Of a DNA stretch of 64,000 nucleotides, positions 54,723 through 63,333 are shown piece after piece (the stretch's first letter is position 1; each line of letters opens with the position of its first letter). The stretch is taken from assembly GCA_024707325.1 (NCBI GenBank), contig JANPZY010000001.1, forward strand, positions 1,984,501 through 2,048,500, given 5' to 3'. Source of the DNA: Opitutus sp. Lineage in GTDB: Bacteria > Verrucomicrobiota > Verrucomicrobiia > Opitutales > Opitutaceae. Both the position numbers and the translations under genes were made by a program. Below the pieces are notes generated by a model. That model made no database searches and was not told the origin of the DNA. It was given only the letters and a program-made list of their open reading frames with translations.

Positions 54723-55829
54723 ATGAGTCTCTCCTACGAATCCTCCGGCGTTCGCTACGACCAACTCGATGCGTTCAAGCGCGCCTGTCAGAAGGCCGCC
54801 AAAACGACCGCGACGCTCCTCGCCGATCACGGCTATTCCGAACCTGCGACCACGCGCGGCGAAAGCGCCTATCTGATCGAGGCCGCTGACCACTACCTCG
54901 CGCACGTCGAGGAAGGTCTCGGCACGAAGAATCTCGTGGCCGACGCCGTGCAGGCCGCCACCGGCAAGTGCTTCTATCGCGAGATCGCGATCGATACGGT
55001 CGCGACGATCGTCAACGACCTCGCCACTTGCGGCGCGCTGCCGATTTCGGTGGCGATGCACGCCGCGGTCGGCGACTCCGGCTGGTTCAGCGACGCCGCG
55101 CGCATGAACGCGTTGGTCGAAGGCTGGGCCGAGGGCTGCCGCCAATCCGGCGCGGTCTGGGGCGGAGGAGAAACGCCGACGCTCAAAGGTATCGTAAATC
55201 CGGATACGATCGTGCTCGCCGGTTCGGCCATCGGAAAAATCGCACCGAAATCGCTCCGCATCACGGGCGACGTGAAAGACGGCGACAGCATCATCTTCCT
55301 CGCAAGCTCCGGTGTGCAGACCAACGGACTTTCGCTCTGCCGCCTGATCGCCGAGCGACTGCCGCAGGGTTATCAGACACCGATCGGGTTCGGCGACTCC
55401 CGCACTTACGGTGAAGCGCTGCTCGCGCCGTCCGTGATCTACGTGGCGTTCGTCCGCGAGTGCCAGCGCCGCGGCCTCAAGCTCAACTACGTCGCGCACG
55501 TCACCGGTCACGGCTGGCGCAAACTCATGCGCCTCGACGAGCCTTTCGTTTACGAGATCACGACTCCGCGCGAGCCGCTGCCGCTGTTCAAGTTCCTCGA
55601 GCAGGCGGGCCCGATTTCGACGCGCGAGATGTATGCGACCTTCAACCAAGGCATCGGCTTCGCGGCGTATGTGTCGCCGGAGCTGACCGAGCAGGTCCTC
55701 GCCGCGGCGCAAGCCAGCGGCTACGACGCCTGGCTCGCCGGTCGCGTGCACAAAGACGGCAACCGCAAGGCCGTCGTCATCCCTTCGCTCGGCCTCGACT
55801 ACGACGGCAGCACGCTGCAGGTGCGTTGA
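54723..55829 (+). CDS. purM: Phosphoribosylformylglycinamidine cyclo-ligase (AIR synthase)
   Basis: 368 residues, starting three bases after the purF stop codon, hence one transcript. Converts FGAM to AIR. Recognised blocks: SSGVRYDQLDAFKR (usual 'YkdaGVDi' start in altered form), GLGTKNLVADAV, IAIDTVATIVNDLATCGALP, GVQTNGLSLCRLIAE and HVTGHGWRKLMR (typical HITGGG loop is changed to HVTGHG). The sequence is divergent from E. coli-type PurM, and some positions are unusual, but context with purF and purL supports the role. An AIR-synthase-related protein of other function is the alternative. Confidence 0.85.
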   Translation: MSLSYESSGVRYDQLDAFKRACQKAAKTTATLLADHGYSEPATTRGESAYLIEAADHYLAHVEEGLGTKNLVADAVQAATGKCFYREIAIDTVATIVNDLATCGALPISVAMHAAVGDSGWFSDAARMNALVEGWAEGCRQSGAVWGGGETPTLKGIVNPDTIVLAGSAIGKIAPKSLRITGDVKDGDSIIFLASSGVQTNGLSLCRLIAERLPQGYQTPIGFGDSRTYGEALLAPSVIYVAFVRECQRRGLKLNYVAHVTGHGWRKLMRLDEPFVYEITTPREPLPLFKFLEQAGPISTREMYATFNQGIGFAAYVSPELTEQVLAAAQASGYDAWLAGRVHKDGNRKAVVIPSLGLDYDGSTLQVR

Positions 55830-55922
55830 AAAATACCGCGTAAAACGCCCATTTTTTGCGCGTTTGCGCAACTTTCTAGTCGCCTCATTCGCGGCGCGCT
55901 GATTGCTCGGGGGCTCCACTTC

Positions 55923-56351
55923 ATGTCCTCCCGTCACCGCGTAAACGCGCCCGATGTCACGCATGAGTCGTTCGATACCGAGGTGCTCGTCATCAACCTG
56001 CGTAACGGCAGCTACTACAGCTTGCGCGAGTCTGCGGTGCCGATGTGGCATCTGCTCGCGCAAGGCTTGGAAGTGACAGAGGTCGCGGCGAAAATTGCGC
56101 AGGCGACGTCCGCTTCTCCGGAGCAAGTGCTGGCCGATGTGCAGTCGCTGGTCACGGACCTGACCAAGCAATCGTTGCTCGTCGAGCGTCCTGCGTCCGA
56201 AGCACCTCAGCCTGCTGAGGTGGCGTTGCCGTCCGCTTACGCGAAACCCGTTTTCGATCTCTATACGGACATGCAGCAGCTCCTGATGATCGATCCGATT
56301 CACGAGGTCGATGTGACGGGCTGGCCGGTCAAACCGCCGACTCAATCCTGA
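55923..56351 (+). CDS. PqqD-like protein (RiPP recognition element fold)
   Basis: 142 residues. Residues from about 10 to 85 fit the PqqD winged-helix fold used to bind leader peptides in RiPP pathways: FDTEVLVINLRNGSYYSLRE, AVPMWHLLAQGLEVTEVAAK and ADVQSLVTDLTKQSLLV. The tail ends with a distinctive FDLYTDMQQLLMIDPIHEVD and TGWPVKPP, a segment that in my memory recurs in PqqD proteins next to HprK-like kinases. It opens a five-to-six-gene cassette. No short precursor peptide is seen between it and purM or after it, so its partner is not in the window. Confidence 0.82.
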   Translation: MSSRHRVNAPDVTHESFDTEVLVINLRNGSYYSLRESAVPMWHLLAQGLEVTEVAAKIAQATSASPEQVLADVQSLVTDLTKQSLLVERPASEAPQPAEVALPSAYAKPVFDLYTDMQQLLMIDPIHEVDVTGWPVKPPTQS

Positions 56352-56388
56352 CGCTCTCCGCACGCCGGAGACGAACGGGAATAGGCTG

Positions 56389-57480
56389 ATGAGCGTAGAT
56401 TCCGCACGAGGCTCCGCCGTGCACGCGGGTGAACTGTCGCCCGAGGTTGCCGCGCGCTACGTCGACGACGTGGCCCGGAGTTTTGAACAACTGCACGCGC
56501 AACTGGGCGGACCTTCTCGTTGTCTCGCGCTCGGCGGCCACTCGCTGCGTTTCGCTTTCGCCGGCGTGAAACTGGAGCCGGCGATCTTGTCGGCGATCGC
56601 TCATCTGCCGGTTGGCTCCGACGCGCCGAGTCTGACGATCATGGGTTGGGACGGAGCGGAGACGCAGGCTGCGCTTCCACCTCCGCCTTGGGCGTGGCCG
56701 GAAAATCTGCCGCCTCATGGCATCTTCCGTCCGTGTGGCGACGATTCGTTGCGCGTGTTCGTCGCGCCGTGGTCGCACCTCATCCTCATGTATCATGCGG
56801 CAACGAGTCGCGCCTTTGTGTGGACGCGCAACGCTGCCGAGCTGCCGACCTATCATCACGCCTCGCCGCTGCTGCAGGTGTTCTCGTGGTGGACGCGGGA
56901 GCGCGACCTCAACCTCGTCCACGGCGGTTGCGTAGGTGACGAGGATGGCGCGGTCTTGTTGGTGGGCAAGGGAGGCTCAGGCAAATCCACGACCTGTCTG
57001 CTCGCGGCCGAGGCGGGGTTGAACTACCTCGCGGACGATTATTGCGTGGCGGCGAGCGCCCCGTCGCCGGTGGTGTATTCGCTTTATCGCAGTGGCAAAC
57101 TCCACCGTGGTCACCTGCAACGATTCCCCCGCCTCGCGTCGCTCGCGATCGATCCCAACGCAGACGAGTTCGAAAAGCCGATGATCTTCCTCGGCGAGGC
57201 GACGGGACATCGGGTGGCAACACAGCTTCCTCTGCGCGCAATCGTCGTTCCGCGAATCAGTGGGTTGGAAACGACGAGCTTCGAACGCACGTCTCCCGCA
57301 GAAGCGCTCCGTGCGCTTGCGCCGAGCACGCTACTGCAACTGGGCGAGCGTCAATCCACCGCGTTGCAATCGCTCGCCGATCTGGTGCGCGCTGTTCCGT
57401 CCTACCGATTGAATCTCGGATCGCGCTTTGAAACCGTGGCGCCGGGACTGCGTGAGTTGATTGGCGCCGCGGCACGCTGA
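56389..57480 (+). CDS. HPr-kinase-related P-loop protein (HprK-related kinase A type)
   Basis: 363 residues. The N-terminal 170 residues are unassigned. The C-terminal half resembles the HPr kinase/phosphorylase core: LNLVHGGCVGDEDGAVLLVG, P-loop GKGGSGKSTT (193-202) and LADDYCV (214-220, Walker-B-like, holding the Asp pair). SYRLNLGSRFE and the C-terminal basic segments match related kinases in peptide clusters. True HprK has the HPr-recognition and CMC-type loop, which I do not see. A role in phosphorylating a peptide or small substrate is inferred from the pairing with PqqD. It lies 38 bases after the PqqD gene. Confidence 0.8.
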   Translation: MSVDSARGSAVHAGELSPEVAARYVDDVARSFEQLHAQLGGPSRCLALGGHSLRFAFAGVKLEPAILSAIAHLPVGSDAPSLTIMGWDGAETQAALPPPPWAWPENLPPHGIFRPCGDDSLRVFVAPWSHLILMYHAATSRAFVWTRNAAELPTYHHASPLLQVFSWWTRERDLNLVHGGCVGDEDGAVLLVGKGGSGKSTTCLLAAEAGLNYLADDYCVAASAPSPVVYSLYRSGKLHRGHLQRFPRLASLAIDPNADEFEKPMIFLGEATGHRVATQLPLRAIVVPRISGLETTSFERTSPAEALRALAPSTLLQLGERQSTALQSLADLVRAVPSYRLNLGSRFETVAPGLRELIGAAAR

Positions 57481-57485
57481 GACCC

Positions 57486-58622
57486 ATGCGAATCGTTCAC
57501 CTGAGCTCTGGCTACTGGCCGCGCATCGGTGGCGTCGAAACCCTGCTCTACCGCTTGATTGCCTGCCAGCGCGCAGCCGGTCACGAGGTCAGCGTCTGGA
57601 CCGAACATCCGTTTGATTCGCTGCCGCTGCACGAAGTGCACGAAGGTGTATCGATTCATCGGATACCGTTTACCAACGCGCTGCGCAGCGGTTCGCCGGA
57701 GCAGTTGCGCCGGGCCGTGGACGAGGTGACGCGTCTGAAGCGCGAACAGCAGCCCGACTTGATACATGTGCATGTTTTCAGTGCGACGCCGTGGGTGGAT
57801 TTTCTCACCCAGGCTGCCTCGAAGGCGCCGACGGTGATGACGCTGCACACGCCGCTGGAGCACCTCGGGTTTCCACGTGAAATTCTCCGCCGCATCCTCG
57901 AGCGCGGCGTGCGTGTCACCGCGGTGTCAGAAGCCACCCGCCAAAATTGCGTGACGCTCGGTGGCGCTTGGACGGAGCGCACCTGCGTGATCAGCAATGG
58001 CGTGCCAGCGCCGACGGAAATGCCGGCGCCGCTGCCGTCTGCTCCGCCGACGCTTCTTTCCTTCGGGCGCCTTGATCCCACCAAGGGTTTCCACGTCGCG
58101 ATTCGCGCGATGGCGCGGCTGCGAGCTGACTGGCCTGAACTCTCGCTTACCATCGCCGGCGACGGCGCGGATCGCCAACGGTTGGAAAAGCTCCGCGACG
58201 AGCTCGGTCTGCAGGATGTCGTGCGACTCTGCGGATGGATCGAACCGAACAAGATTCCCGAGGCGATCAATCGCGCCACCGCGGTGCTCGTGCCATCCAC
58301 GTGGGAAGAACCGTTCGGCTTGGTTGCCGTGGAAGCCTCGCTGATGGCGAGACCGGTGATCGCGAGTGCCGTCGGCGGGCTGAAGGGCATCGTGCGCGAC
58401 GGCGTGACCGGTCTGCTCGTGCCGGGCGGCGACGAGGCCGCGCTCGCTGGTGCGATCGAACGCCTGCTGTGCAATCCGCGCGAAGCGGAAGCGCTGGGTC
58501 AGGCCGCGCGAGCTCATGTGCGCGAAGCGTATTCGATGGAACGCTGCGCCGCGGAATATGAGCGCGTTTACGCGGATGCGATTGCCTCGATGCACACGCC
58601 CCTCAACTACGCGCAGTCATGA
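57486..58622 (+). CDS. Glycosyltransferase family 4
   Basis: 378 residues, six bases after the kinase gene. GT-B fold: YWPRIGGVETLLYRL near the N-terminus (acceptor side), LIHVHVFSATPWVDFL, then the donor-side GRLDPTKGFHVAIRAM and the EX7E segment EEPFGLVAVEASLMARPVI. Transfers a nucleotide-activated sugar, retaining mechanism; donor and acceptor unknown. Stop and next start overlap by four bases (ATGA at 58619-58622). Confidence 0.9.
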   Translation: MRIVHLSSGYWPRIGGVETLLYRLIACQRAAGHEVSVWTEHPFDSLPLHEVHEGVSIHRIPFTNALRSGSPEQLRRAVDEVTRLKREQQPDLIHVHVFSATPWVDFLTQAASKAPTVMTLHTPLEHLGFPREILRRILERGVRVTAVSEATRQNCVTLGGAWTERTCVISNGVPAPTEMPAPLPSAPPTLLSFGRLDPTKGFHVAIRAMARLRADWPELSLTIAGDGADRQRLEKLRDELGLQDVVRLCGWIEPNKIPEAINRATAVLVPSTWEEPFGLVAVEASLMARPVIASAVGGLKGIVRDGVTGLLVPGGDEAALAGAIERLLCNPREAEALGQAARAHVREAYSMERCAAEYERVYADAIASMHTPLNYAQS

Positions 58623-59749
58623 AGATTCTCTTTTGGAGCGAGCTCTACGCACCGAAAATTGGCGGCATCGAGACGATCGTTCGTCTGATCGCCGAGGCGT
58701 TGGTGTGGGCAGGGCACGACGCTGCGGTGATCTGCAATCGGGAACCAGCGACTCTCGCGGCCGAAGAACTTATCAATGGCGTGCGTGTTTTCCGCTTCGG
58801 GGTGGAACGCGCGCTGGCGCGCAAAGATCTGCCCGCGTTTGCGGCCGACTGCCGGCAGATGTCGCGCGTGCGCGCCGAGTTTCAGCCTGATGTGGAGCAT
58901 ATCCACACGCTCGGTTCGCTGTTGGTGGCGTTTCAGATGGTGCGTCGCGGCCAGCCGCGGCCGTTTGCTGTCAGCCTGCATTGCACCCACGACTCGCTGC
59001 CCGGGTTGGTGGCTTCGGGGGGCGCATTCCTGACCACGATGCGGCAAGCCAGTCGGATTGTGTCGCTCTCCGAATTCCTCGCGCGGCACGTGCGAGAATT
59101 GATTCCCGACGTCGCTGCGCGGGTGCAAACCGAATATCACGGCATCCCGTTTCCCAACGCCGAGCCTTCGCCGTTGCCGATGAATCCACCGGTGGTGGTG
59201 AGCTACGGACGCTTGGTGCCGGAGAAAGGCTTCGATCTCTTGCTCGACGCATTCGCGATCGTGCATCGCGAATTTTCCGAGGTGCGCCTGATTTTGGGTG
59301 GCGACGGTCCGGAGCGCGCCCGGCTGCTGGAACGCGCGGGGCAACTCGAACTCGGAGACGCAGTCGAGTTTCGCGGTTGGATCGAGCCCGCGCGCGTGCC
59401 CGCATTCGTCAACGAAGGCACGCTCGTCATCATGCCCTCGCGCTATGCGGAACCCTTCGGCCTCGTCGCGCTGGATGCGGCGCAGATGGCGCGCCCTGTG
59501 ATCGCGACGCGCAACGGTGGCGTGCCGGAACTCGTATGGGACGGAGAAACGGGTTGGCTCGTTGAAAACGACAGCGCGCCCGCGTTGGCCGCGGCCCTGC
59601 GTCTCGCGCTCGGCGATCCGGCGCGACTGCAGTCGTTCGGCACCGCCGCCCGTCAGCGAGCCGCCGAGCGGTTCGGTTTTGAGCGTTACTTTCAGTTTCA
59701 CCTCGATCTCTACCGGCGCGTGCAGAGCGCACCGATTTCTCCCGCATGA
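58619..59749 (+). CDS. Glycosyltransferase family 4
   Basis: 376 residues. Paralogue of the preceding gene with the same layout: YAPKIGGIETIVRLIAEAL, EHIHTLGSLLVAFQ, GRLVPEKGFDLLLDAFAI and AEPFGLVALDAAQMARPVI with GGVPEL. Retaining GT-B enzyme. Translationally coupled on both sides: ATGA overlaps at 58619-58622 and 59746-59749. The product is a second sugar-transfer step in the same pathway. Confidence 0.9.
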   Translation: MKILFWSELYAPKIGGIETIVRLIAEALVWAGHDAAVICNREPATLAAEELINGVRVFRFGVERALARKDLPAFAADCRQMSRVRAEFQPDVEHIHTLGSLLVAFQMVRRGQPRPFAVSLHCTHDSLPGLVASGGAFLTTMRQASRIVSLSEFLARHVRELIPDVAARVQTEYHGIPFPNAEPSPLPMNPPVVVSYGRLVPEKGFDLLLDAFAIVHREFSEVRLILGGDGPERARLLERAGQLELGDAVEFRGWIEPARVPAFVNEGTLVIMPSRYAEPFGLVALDAAQMARPVIATRNGGVPELVWDGETGWLVENDSAPALAAALRLALGDPARLQSFGTAARQRAAERFGFERYFQFHLDLYRRVQSAPISPA

Positions 59750-60477
59750 ATCCAGCCACCCCGACCATCAGCGTGCTCATCCCGCTCTACAACGGCGCCC
59801 GGTATGTGCGGGAGACGCTCGACAGCGTTCTCACGCAATCCGTGCCGGTGAGCGAAATCGTGGTCGTGGACGATGGCTCCACGGACGACGGTCCCGCGAT
59901 CGTGGAGAGCGTCCAAAAAGTCCGGCTCGTGCGCAAACCGCACTCCGGTCCCGCTGCGACTCTGAACCGCGCGTTCGCCGAGGCGCGAGGCGAGGTGCTC
60001 GCGTTTATCGATGCCGACGATCTCTGGACTCCGGGCAAACTCGAGCGGCAGCTCGCGGTGCTCACCGCGTCGTCGTCTCCGCTCTTCGTTTTCGGCCACG
60101 CGAAAAATTTCCACAGCCCTGATCTGACGGACGACGAGAAAGCGCGGATTCATTGCCCGCCCGATCCGATCCCGGCCGCGACCCTCGGCACGATGCTCGC
60201 TCGCCGCGCTGATGTGCTGCGCGTCGGCGAGATCGGCATCCAGTGGCAGGTAGGTTATTTCGTCGATTGGTATTCGCGTGCGCAGGCGCTCGGCATTCGG
60301 GCGGAGATGCTGCCCGATGTGTTGCTCCATCGTCGGCTGCACCGCACCAATCTCAGTCGCACGCAACCGCAGGCGCGTCCCGATTTCGCGCGCATCCTCA
60401 AGTCGGTGCTTGATCGCAAGCGTGCCGCCGGATCCTCGCCGGCATCGGACGGAGCCTTACCGACGAACTCGCCGTAA
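59746..60477 (+). CDS. Glycosyltransferase family 2
   Basis: 243 residues. GT-A fold with TISVLIPLYNGARYVRETLD, VVDDGSTDDGPAI and the metal-binding FIDADDLWTPGKL. The C-terminal region (WQVGYFVDWYSRAQALGIRA and VLLHRRLHRTNLSR) matches short GT2 enzymes of capsule and glycopeptide clusters. Four-base overlap with the GT4 gene upstream; 12 bases to the nucleotidyltransferase gene. It would use an inverting mechanism. Confidence 0.9.
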   Translation: MNPATPTISVLIPLYNGARYVRETLDSVLTQSVPVSEIVVVDDGSTDDGPAIVESVQKVRLVRKPHSGPAATLNRAFAEARGEVLAFIDADDLWTPGKLERQLAVLTASSSPLFVFGHAKNFHSPDLTDDEKARIHCPPDPIPAATLGTMLARRADVLRVGEIGIQWQVGYFVDWYSRAQALGIRAEMLPDVLLHRRLHRTNLSRTQPQARPDFARILKSVLDRKRAAGSSPASDGALPTNSP

Positions 60478-60489
60478 ACTTTTCCACCG

Positions 60490-61660
60490 ATGCCGACTGT
60501 CGATTTCTCTTCGATCAACTGGCCTACGCCGGTGCAGTTGCTCCTTCTGAAAGCGAGCCTCGCGTCTGGCGATGCCGCGGAGGAGGCGTGGCGGGCGTGG
60601 CAGCGCGCGATCGATCTCGACGACGTCGACGCATCCTCGATGCGCATGCTTCCGTTGCTGTTGCACAACCTCGGCGCCCGCGCAGCGGCCGATCCGTGTG
60701 TCGGTCGCTATCAGGGCATCGCGCGGAGGACCTGGTATGAGAACCAGCTCATTTTCGCACGCGCGACCGAGGCGTTGCAGCTCCTGCATTCCGCCGGCAT
60801 TCGCACTCTTTTTGCTCAAAGGCCTGCCGCTCGCACATCTCCATTATCCGTCGCCGTCGTTGCGTGCCATGGCTGACATCGACGTGGTGGTGCCGTTCGA
60901 ACAACTCCCGCAAGCGGTCGCCGCTCTCCGGGCGAATGGCTGGTCGCCGGAAAACGAAAGCGTCGTGAAAATCCGGCCGGTGCAGTTCGAGCACAGTTGG
61001 ACGTTTCGCAAACCTGGCGGCTGCGACCTCGATTTGCACTGGCGAGTCGATCGCGCGGCGTTCGACACGGCTGCGGAGCAGGCGTTTTGGGACGGATCGG
61101 AGCCGTTCACCTTGCGCGGCATGGAAACCCGCGTGCTCAACGACACGGATCAGCTGTTTCACACCTGTCTGCACGGCGCGGTTGCCAACCTCGTGCCGCC
61201 GTTCCGCTGGGTGGCCGATGCCGCGATGATCTTGCGGCGCGGGCGCGTGGATTGGGATCGTTTCGTCCAGCACGCCGAGCAGCGGAGCTACGGCACCGTG
61301 CTTTATCGCACGATGCGGTTCCTCGCGGAGCGCGCTGAGCTGCCGATACCGGCTGACGTGCTGCGCCGGCTCGAACCGCTCTCGCACGAACGTTGGCAAC
61401 AGTGGGAGATGGCCGCGCGTTCCGGTTTCGGCGCGTGGCGCTCACGTGCGATCTGCTACGTCTGCAATTTCGAGCGCCAATACCACACGTATTCGCCGTG
61501 GCGCGGGCGCTTCATTCTCTCGGCCTACGTGAGCTACCTCACGATCTTCTGGGACCTCGAGTCTCCGTGGAAAATCCCGGGACGTGTGTTGCTTCAGGTG
61601 CGAACGATCGCCGCGCGCGTTGCACGCAAGGTGCTCCGTCGCGAGTCGGTCCGCACCTAG
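60490..61660 (+). CDS. Nucleotidyltransferase-family protein (PF14907-like), frameshifted
   Basis: Two frames combine to about 390 codons. The first starts at 60490 (MPTVDFSSINWPTPVQLLLL) and runs through LIFARATEALQLLHSAGIRT. The second continues LFLLKGLPLAHLHYPSP ... AMADIDVVVPFEQL, with the catalytic-type Asp-x-Asp, and FLKG that marks this family. The break, at about 60808-60812, is repaired by dropping one T from a TTTTT run. LDLHWRVDRAAF and CLHGAVANLVPPFRWVADA are further family blocks. Such proteins occur in peptide-maturation and glycan clusters with unknown substrate. The stop codon lies inside the 22-bp repeat array at 61638-61725. Confidence 0.8.
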
Positions 61661-61725
61661 GCTCGACCGTGTGCGCACCTTGTCGCGATCGTGTCCGCAA
61701 CGTGTCCCGACGTGGTGCGCTATGC
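61638..61725 (-). repeat. 22-bp-period repeat array, reverse orientation
   Basis: Four contiguous 22-base units (61638, 61660, 61682, 61704). It overlaps the end of the nucleotidyltransferase gene and reaches six bases into the end of the permease gene, filling the whole gap between the two convergent genes. Confidence 0.8.
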
Positions 61726-63333
61726 GGCGCCGTTCGGGTCGGGTTCGGCAACGAAACGGGCGACGAAGCAGATCAACGCGAGCGCGGCGTAGCCGATAGC
61801 GTAGTTCGCGGCGGGGAAGAGCGAGTCGCTGGTCGCAGCCGCGCCGGTGATGCGATCGAGCAAAGGCAGGGAGCTCAGCGTATCCGTGGGAGCAAGACGC
61901 CACGAGTGGAGAAGGCCAAGCAAGCTCAATGCGGCGGCGGCGAGTGACCAGACGGACGCCGCGAGCAGGCGTTTTTCGATGATGAGCACGGTGACGGTCG
62001 CGAGCACGAGTGCGCAGTAAAACGTGCCTTGCTCGAGCGCGAATCCGCCCGAGATCGCGGTGCCGGCGTTTTGAAACACGCCGACGAGTTCGGGCGTCCA
62101 CTCCAGTCCGGGCACGCTGCCGAAGCCACCGAGGCGGAGGGCGTTTTTGATGTTAAAGGTCGTCCACGCGATGATCACCGGCGTCATGCCGAGCACGACC
62201 GCGGGCCAGTGCGCCTTGGGTGTCACTTCGAAGGACTGCACGGTGATGATGAGCCCGATCCACACGATGATCGCGACGCCAGCATCCGCGGGCACGGCCC
62301 AAGCGATCATCGCCATCGAGCCGGTCAGTCCGAGCGCGGTGATGAAAAGGCCGTTGAGCGTCGAATAGCCCGCGCGTGCACCCATGCGTTTCCACGCGGG
62401 ATGTCCGATATAGATCGAGGTCGGAAACGGCGAACCGAAGCAGGCTGCGGCGAGCGTGCCGAGTCCGTTGACCACGAGCGACGAGCGCGTCGAATACGAA
62501 TCTCCGGCCGCGGCGGCGGATTCGATGCACTGGAGCGAGGCCAGCAGATTGAGCAGGCCCATCGGCAGGATGATCGACAAATACGGCAGCAGATGTCCGC
62601 CGGTGAAACCGTCCCACAGCTGACCGAGTGCGGGCACGGGGAGATAAAATCCGAGCGATTCTGCAGGCATCGCGCCTTGAGGGGCGAGCCCGGTGGCCCA
62701 CGAAAGCGCGGTGCCAACGGCAAGCACCACGAGCGCGGCGGGGATGCCGCCTTTCGGTTTCAAGCCGCCGAAGAAAAACACGAGCACGAGTCCGAGCGTG
62801 GAAAGCCCGACGATCGGGTGCGCGAAGAGGTTGAAGAGAAAGTTCAGCGTGAGAAACGCCATGCCAGCGCCCGAAAGCGCCGCGAGCAGCGCGGCGCGTG
62901 GCGTCATGCGCCGAATGCGTTCGCTGATGAACGCGCCGAAGAACTCGATCAGTCCCGAGCCCACGCAGGCGACGAGTCCGGCCTGCCACGCGATCTCGTC
63001 GGGATTCGGTGCGCCCTGCGCGATCGCGATCTGCTTCGCCGGTAGCATTACGAGAAACGTGTAGGCGATGAACGTCGGCGTGTTCAGGCCGAAGGGTAGC
63101 GCGCACACGTCAGTGCGATTTTCACGACGGGCGAGGCGGTGCGCCTGCCACGCGTAGAAGAGATTTCCGAAAAGATAGGAAACCGCGATGCCGGGGAGAA
63201 TCCGTCCGTAAACGAGCTCGGGCGAGAAACCCACCACCTGCAGGCAAAGCGCCGGCACGATCAGCAGCTGGACAATGTTATCCAGCGCGATCGCGAAGAA
63301 ACCGTCGACGTCGCCGCGCGTGAAGAGTTTCAT
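61720..63333 (-). CDS. NCS2-type nucleobase permease
   Basis: 537 residues from ATG 63333 (MKLFTRGDVDGFFAIALDNI); the open frame goes further upstream only by overlapping the nucleosidase gene. About 12-14 hydrophobic segments. Family-like blocks are CALPFGLNTPTFIAYTFLVML and CFGSPFPTSIYIGHPAWKRMGARAGYS, close to the xanthine/uracil permease region with conserved Gln/Asn/Pro. It would import a purine or pyrimidine base by proton symport at the inner membrane. Start overlaps the nucleosidase stop codon by four bases (ATGA), so both are one operon for nucleobase salvage. The exact substrate is not determined. Confidence 0.85.
   Translation of the reverse strand: MKLFTRGDVDGFFAIALDNIVQLLIVPALCLQVVGFSPELVYGRILPGIAVSYLFGNLFYAWQAHRLARRENRTDVCALPFGLNTPTFIAYTFLVMLPAKQIAIAQGAPNPDEIAWQAGLVACVGSGLIEFFGAFISERIRRMTPRAALLAALSGAGMAFLTLNFLFNLFAHPIVGLSTLGLVLVFFFGGLKPKGGIPAALVVLAVGTALSWATGLAPQGAMPAESLGFYLPVPALGQLWDGFTGGHLLPYLSIILPMGLLNLLASLQCIESAAAAGDSYSTRSSLVVNGLGTLAAACFGSPFPTSIYIGHPAWKRMGARAGYSTLNGLFITALGLTGSMAMIAWAVPADAGVAIIVWIGLIITVQSFEVTPKAHWPAVVLGMTPVIIAWTTFNIKNALRLGGFGSVPGLEWTPELVGVFQNAGTAISGGFALEQGTFYCALVLATVTVLIIEKRLLAASVWSLAAAALSLLGLLHSWRLAPTDTLSSLPLLDRITGAAATSDSLFPAANYAIGYAALALICFVARFVAEPDPNGAA

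Noticed and set aside
53793..56363. 856-residue open frame opposite purF, purM and PqqD
   Set aside because: It runs across three genes with clear motifs on the other strand; a shadow of high GC content.
55923..57480. Lasso-peptide biosynthetic cluster
   Set aside because: PqqD-like and HprK-like proteins are there, but no cyclase, protease, precursor or exporter is found, so the label is not justified.
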